Shown here piece after piece: positions 24,430-24,966 of a DNA stretch of 24,966 bases. The notes below the pieces were generated by a model. That model did no database searches and had not been told where the DNA came from. It worked only from the letters and a program-made list of their open reading frames with translations. This DNA comes from a bacterium UBA2214. GTDB taxonomy: Bacteria > Zhuqueibacterota > Zhuqueibacteria > Residuimicrobiales > Residuimicrobiaceae. Position 1 is the first letter of the stretch, and each line of letters begins with the position of its first letter. A program made the position numbers and the translations under genes. The DNA lies in the NCBI GenBank assembly GCA_002327255.1, contig DCUM01000154.1, positions 1 to 24,966 on the forward strand, in the 5' to 3' direction.

Positions 24430-24966
24430 CTATTCCTTCTGATGTATCGTTTTGATAATCCGCGTAATCCATCTTCTCGGCACAAGACGGTTGCTGATGA
24501 CGCCGGTCTTGTTCATCAAACCGGGTATCACCACCCGTTTCCCCGCCATCATGCCGCGGTACCCGATGCGCGCAACCGTCGCCGCATCCATCATCTTGAG
24601 CAGTTGGGCGCGCACCAGCCTGGTCTGCCCTATATTGGCGCGGGCCTGGAATTCGCTCGCCGTCGGTCCCGGACAAAGTGCCGTCACCGTGACGCCTGTG
24701 CCGTGACACTCACTGGCCAGCGCCTCGGAAAAGGAAAGCACAAAGGCCTTGCTGGCATAATAGACCGCCATCAGAGGCCCCGGTTGAAAGGCGGCCGTGG
24801 ACGCGACATTGAGAATGCGGCCACGCCGGCGCTGCAGCATGCCCGGCAGCAACCGTTTGCTGAGATGCATCAGGGCGATGATATTGACCTGCACCATCTC
24901 TTTTTCCACAGCCCACGCCGTCTCCGCAAACGCACCATGCCCCCCAAATCCGGCATTGTTCACCAA
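24430..24966 (-). CDS. Short-chain dehydrogenase/reductase, 5' end cut by window edge
   Basis: This is the C-terminal 178 or so residues of a classical SDR oxidoreductase. The N-terminal coenzyme-binding TGxxxGIG lies beyond the window. Visible are VNNAGFG, the conserved Asn in VNIIALMHLSK, the catalytic Ser in ILNVASTAAFQPGP, and the Tyr and Lys of YYASK (YxxxK), then VTALCPGPTASEF. The tail (RRWITRIIKTIHQKE) is basic and amphipathic, as in SDRs of the DltE type that associate with membranes. The substrate is unknown. The true start is off the right end, and the TTG at 24966 is not a start codon. Confidence 0.9.
   Translation of the reverse strand: MVNNAGFGGHGAFAETAWAVEKEMVQVNIIALMHLSKRLLPGMLQRRRGRILNVASTAAFQPGPLMAVYYASKAFVLSFSEALASECHGTGVTVTALCPGPTASEFQARANIGQTRLVRAQLLKMMDAATVARIGYRGMMAGKRVVIPGLMNKTGVISNRLVPRRWITRIIKTIHQKE

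Noticed and set aside
24162..24485. 107-codon minus-strand frame downstream of the dehydrogenase
   Set aside because: It overlaps the dehydrogenase 3' end in another frame, is Arg/Ser-rich and resembles no family.

Overview
The window looks like chromosomal DNA from a Gram-negative bacterium, probably of the FCB superphylum or a neighbouring candidate phylum (KSB1- or Calditrichota-like). Three things suggest this: a secreted protein ending in an NPFNP-type C-terminal sorting domain, an outer-membrane barrel-like protein encoded with TPR proteins and a TonB/AgmX-like protein, and strong AAGGAGG ribosome-binding sites. GC content judged by eye is in the mid-to-high 50s for most of the window and lower (about 45%) in roughly the first 2.7 kb. 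The taxonomic placement is inference. I see no rRNA, tRNA, CRISPR array, insertion sequence or phage integration module.

Layout. Positions 1-636 are AT-richer and hold no convincing gene. Positions 699-4714 carry three minus-strand genes for secreted or surface proteins: a sorting-domain protein, a FCB-type secreted protein whose base composition changes mid-gene, and a tail-fibre/adhesin-like protein containing two 258-bp repeats that are about 98% identical. A hairpin-rich spacer separates the last two. Positions 5039-6250 (minus) encode a GlmU-like nucleotidyltransferase with a left-handed beta-helix acyltransferase domain. Positions 6811-7002 encode a 63-residue zinc-ribbon protein followed by a terminator-like structure. 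Positions 7142-9093 hold a YbbR/CdaR-like gene overlapping tsaD (tRNA t6A synthesis).

The centre of the window (9236-19142) is a tightly packed plus-strand block. It encodes a membrane-anchored VWA protein, a predicted outer-membrane barrel with a C-terminal coiled coil, two exported TPR proteins (459 and about 967 residues), a small exported protein, a coiled-coil/TM/TonB-like AgmX-type protein, and an ECF-transporter S-component-like membrane protein. From 11525 onward the gaps are 20 nt or less or the genes overlap, so this is probably one operon. The set of parts resembles an envelope-spanning machine of the Glt/Agl (gliding) or TonB/Tol energy-transduction type, and it is the best candidate here for an undescribed system.

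The right end carries a uvrA gene (19259-21997), then a two-gene polyamine-type operon (deoxyhypusine-synthase-like protein and agmatinase-family ureohydrolase, sharing an ATGA overlap, behind a perfect TATAAT box). A convergent short-chain dehydrogenase runs off the right edge.
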